A DNA stretch of 64,000 bases from Flavobacteriales bacterium (GTDB lineage Bacteria > Bacteroidota > Bacteroidia > Flavobacteriales_E > Vicingaceae), in the NCBI GenBank assembly GCA_026196775.1, contig JAPHUD010000020.1:1-64000 (forward strand). Direction: 5' to 3'. The notes beneath the pieces are model-generated. The model was not told where the DNA came from and searched no databases. It worked only from the letters and a program-made list of their open reading frames with translations. Positions 62,986 through 64,000 of the stretch are shown here, piece by piece. Made by a program: the position numbers and the translations under genes. Within the stretch, counting starts at the first letter, position 1. Every line of letters starts with the position of its first letter.

Positions 62986-63015
62986 TTGCACTTTTTGTTA
63001 AATGTTCTATTTTAG
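62986..63015 (+). promoter_or_regulatory. Promoter of the DUF5684 gene
   Basis: TTG (62986-62988), a 19-nt spacer, and TATTTTAG (63008-63015), one mismatch from the -7 consensus. Confidence 0.4.
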
Positions 63016-63061
63016 TTCCCTCAAACAAAAACAAATTAATATTAACTAAAATTAAAAAATT

Positions 63062-63424
63062 ATGGAAATAGTAGGAATTATTATTTATTTAGGAATCATC
63101 GTATTGATGATAGCATCAATGTGGAAAATATTCACAAAAGCAGGAGAACCAGGTTGGGCAAGCATCGTCCCAATTTATAACATTATTATACTTTGCAAAA
63201 TTGCTGGTAAACCAGCTTGGTGGATTATTTTATTCTTAATTCCATTGGTAAATTTTATCGTTATGATTATTGTTATACACAATGTAGCAAAAGCTTTCGG
63301 TAAAGGTGTTGGTTATACTATTGGATTATTATTATTAGGAATAATTTTCTATCCAATGTTAGCTTTTGGCGATGCTAAATATGTTGGGCACGGGCAAGCA
63401 GCAGCAACTCCAAGTGAAGCATAA
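63062..63424 (+). CDS. DUF5684-type small membrane protein
   Basis: A 120-residue protein with three to four hydrophobic helices and the conserved core FTKAGEPGWASIVPIYNIIILCKIAGKPAWWIILFLIP (key residues: AGEPGW, PIYN, KPAWW), followed by VAKAFGKGVGYTIGLLLLGIIFYPMLAFGDAKY. This is the pattern of DUF5684 proteins, often annotated as signal-peptidase-like membrane proteins but without catalytic residues. Function unknown. It has its own promoter and terminator. Confidence 0.8.
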   Translation: MEIVGIIIYLGIIVLMIASMWKIFTKAGEPGWASIVPIYNIIILCKIAGKPAWWIILFLIPLVNFIVMIIVIHNVAKAFGKGVGYTIGLLLLGIIFYPMLAFGDAKYVGHGQAAATPSEA

Positions 63425-63455
63425 TTAAAATAAAAGGTAAAAAAGACCTTCTTTT

Positions 63456-63498
63456 AACCCTCTTGATGATTTTGGCTTATCATCGGGAGGGTTTTTTT
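63456..63498 (+). terminator. Intrinsic terminator of the DUF5684 gene
   Basis: AACCCTCTTGATGAT (63456-63470) pairs with ATCATCGGGAGGGTT (63479-63493) over 15 bp, including two G-U pairs, with an 8-nt loop and a T tract after it. Confidence 0.9.
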
Positions 63499-64000
63499 AG
63501 CCCCCTAAATCCCCCGAAGGGGGACTTTCCTTGCCTACAAAGTCAAACAGAACTGTCATCTTGAACAAATTTTTTCATTCGCTTCAGGCGGATAGAAAAA
63601 TGAAGTATAAGAACTTTGTAATTACTAAATAGCGTCTTGGTGACTTTGTGAGAGGTTTGGCGAGCCTTTGCGTAAAACTTTTGTATTTTTGCGGTTATTA
63701 GTGTTTGTCGTTCTTTTGTCTTGACACAAAAGAACCAAAAAGTCAAGACTGCTGATGAATTTATGGTTTTCTAAGCGGTTAAATTTGCCACACAACCCAA
63801 GCCCTGTAATTATTATGCTTTTAGTGTCTAAGCAAAAGGGACGTTTGCCTTCTCTTTATTGTTTTTTTGCAGTTCAAGGATTGCTTACTACGAGCCCTTG
63901 CTAAATTGTAACCACAAGAAACGACTTCAAGAACTATAAATTTGATTGTTTACTAAAAAGGAGTTATATCTGACATTTAAAAAACAATAAAAAAATTGCA
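63499..64000. repeat. Non-coding hairpin-rich right end
   Basis: No convincing gene was found here. The stretch contains CCCCCTAAATCCCCCGAAGGGGG (stem 63511-63515 with 63519-63523), a G/C-rich repeat type frequent between Bacteroidetes genes. It also has overlapping inverted repeats: GTTCTTTTGT/ACAAAAGAAC (63710-63719 with 63726-63735) and GTCTTGAC/GTCAAGAC (63718-63725 with 63742-63749). A TATTTTTG -7-like box lies at about 63683-63692. The rest, to 64000, shows nothing recognisable. Confidence 0.55.

Noticed and set aside
63543-63746. 67-codon minus-strand ORF near the right edge
   Set aside because: It lies across inverted repeats and promoter-like sequence, has a low-complexity basic composition and no recognisable domain; it reads as non-coding repeat DNA.
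1-64000. CRISPR arrays, prophage or complete insertion sequences
   Set aside because: No regularly spaced short repeats, phage structural genes, integrases or transposase genes were found on either strand.

Overview
The window is an AT-rich chromosomal segment from a member of the Bacteroidetes, most probably the Flavobacteriales. Several features support this. Four secreted proteins carry type IX secretion (T9SS) sorting domains, three of type A and one of the CHU_C/type B kind. There is a gldF-gldG pair. Promoters match the Bacteroidetes pattern TTG/TTTG-N17-22-TAnnTTTG, and genes rarely have a purine-rich ribosome binding site. No rRNA, CRISPR array, prophage or intact insertion sequence was seen.

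Layout. 1-6.5 kb: the end of a type B secreted repeat protein, a radical SAM/SPASM enzyme, and on the minus strand a DUF2723 (TMEM260-like) membrane protein followed by a Gfo/Idh/MocA oxidoreductase. 6.7-15 kb: tRNA-Gln(UUG), a large secreted metzincin protease, then a plus-strand run of ykgJ-like, SDR, L,D-transpeptidase, rmuC and GWxTD genes, facing rbfA. 15-22 kb: a T9SS cargo protein, a small lipoprotein, then truB-uppP-DUF3098, an exported coiled-coil protein and an M1 aminopeptidase lipoprotein on the minus strand. 22.6-29 kb: ileS-dksA-like-lspA, converging on der and era. 29.5-32 kb: a T9SS type A protein with PKD and Cys-rich repeats, then the initiator tRNA-Met. 32.3-40.3 kb: gldF-gldG-DUF4340, two glycosyltransferases, and two convergent L,D-transpeptidases. 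40.5-47.3 kb: a TetR-regulated RND efflux operon. 47.5-59.1 kb: a minus-strand series of envelope genes (DUF3857 and transglutaminase proteins, two YwqK/MORN-like repeat proteins, an Ig-like lipoprotein), fRMsr, and a lone PD-(D/E)XK/DUF3883 protein. 59.2-63.4 kb: MscS channel, 3-hydroxyanthranilate dioxygenase, M61 peptidase, DUF5684 protein. 63.4-64 kb: non-coding sequence rich in hairpins.

Much of the window concerns the cell envelope: lipoprotein maturation (lspA), undecaprenyl phosphate recycling (uppP), three peptidoglycan L,D-transpeptidases, glycosyl transfer, T9SS cargo, gliding-linked GldFG and drug efflux. The rest is core translation and ribosome biogenesis (ileS, truB, rbfA, der, era, two tRNAs).

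The least explained pieces are: a ~106-bp imperfect palindrome inside a 14-bp direct repeat between gldG and its partner gene; a translation-coupled cassette of a ~1100-residue YwqK-repeat protein with an intact transglutaminase and a collinear relative that has lost the catalytic residues; a stand-alone DUF3883 nuclease-like gene; and a group of genes whose -7 promoter box sits only 4-6 nt from the start codon, which predicts leaderless mRNAs. All functional calls rest on reading motifs by eye; no database search was possible.
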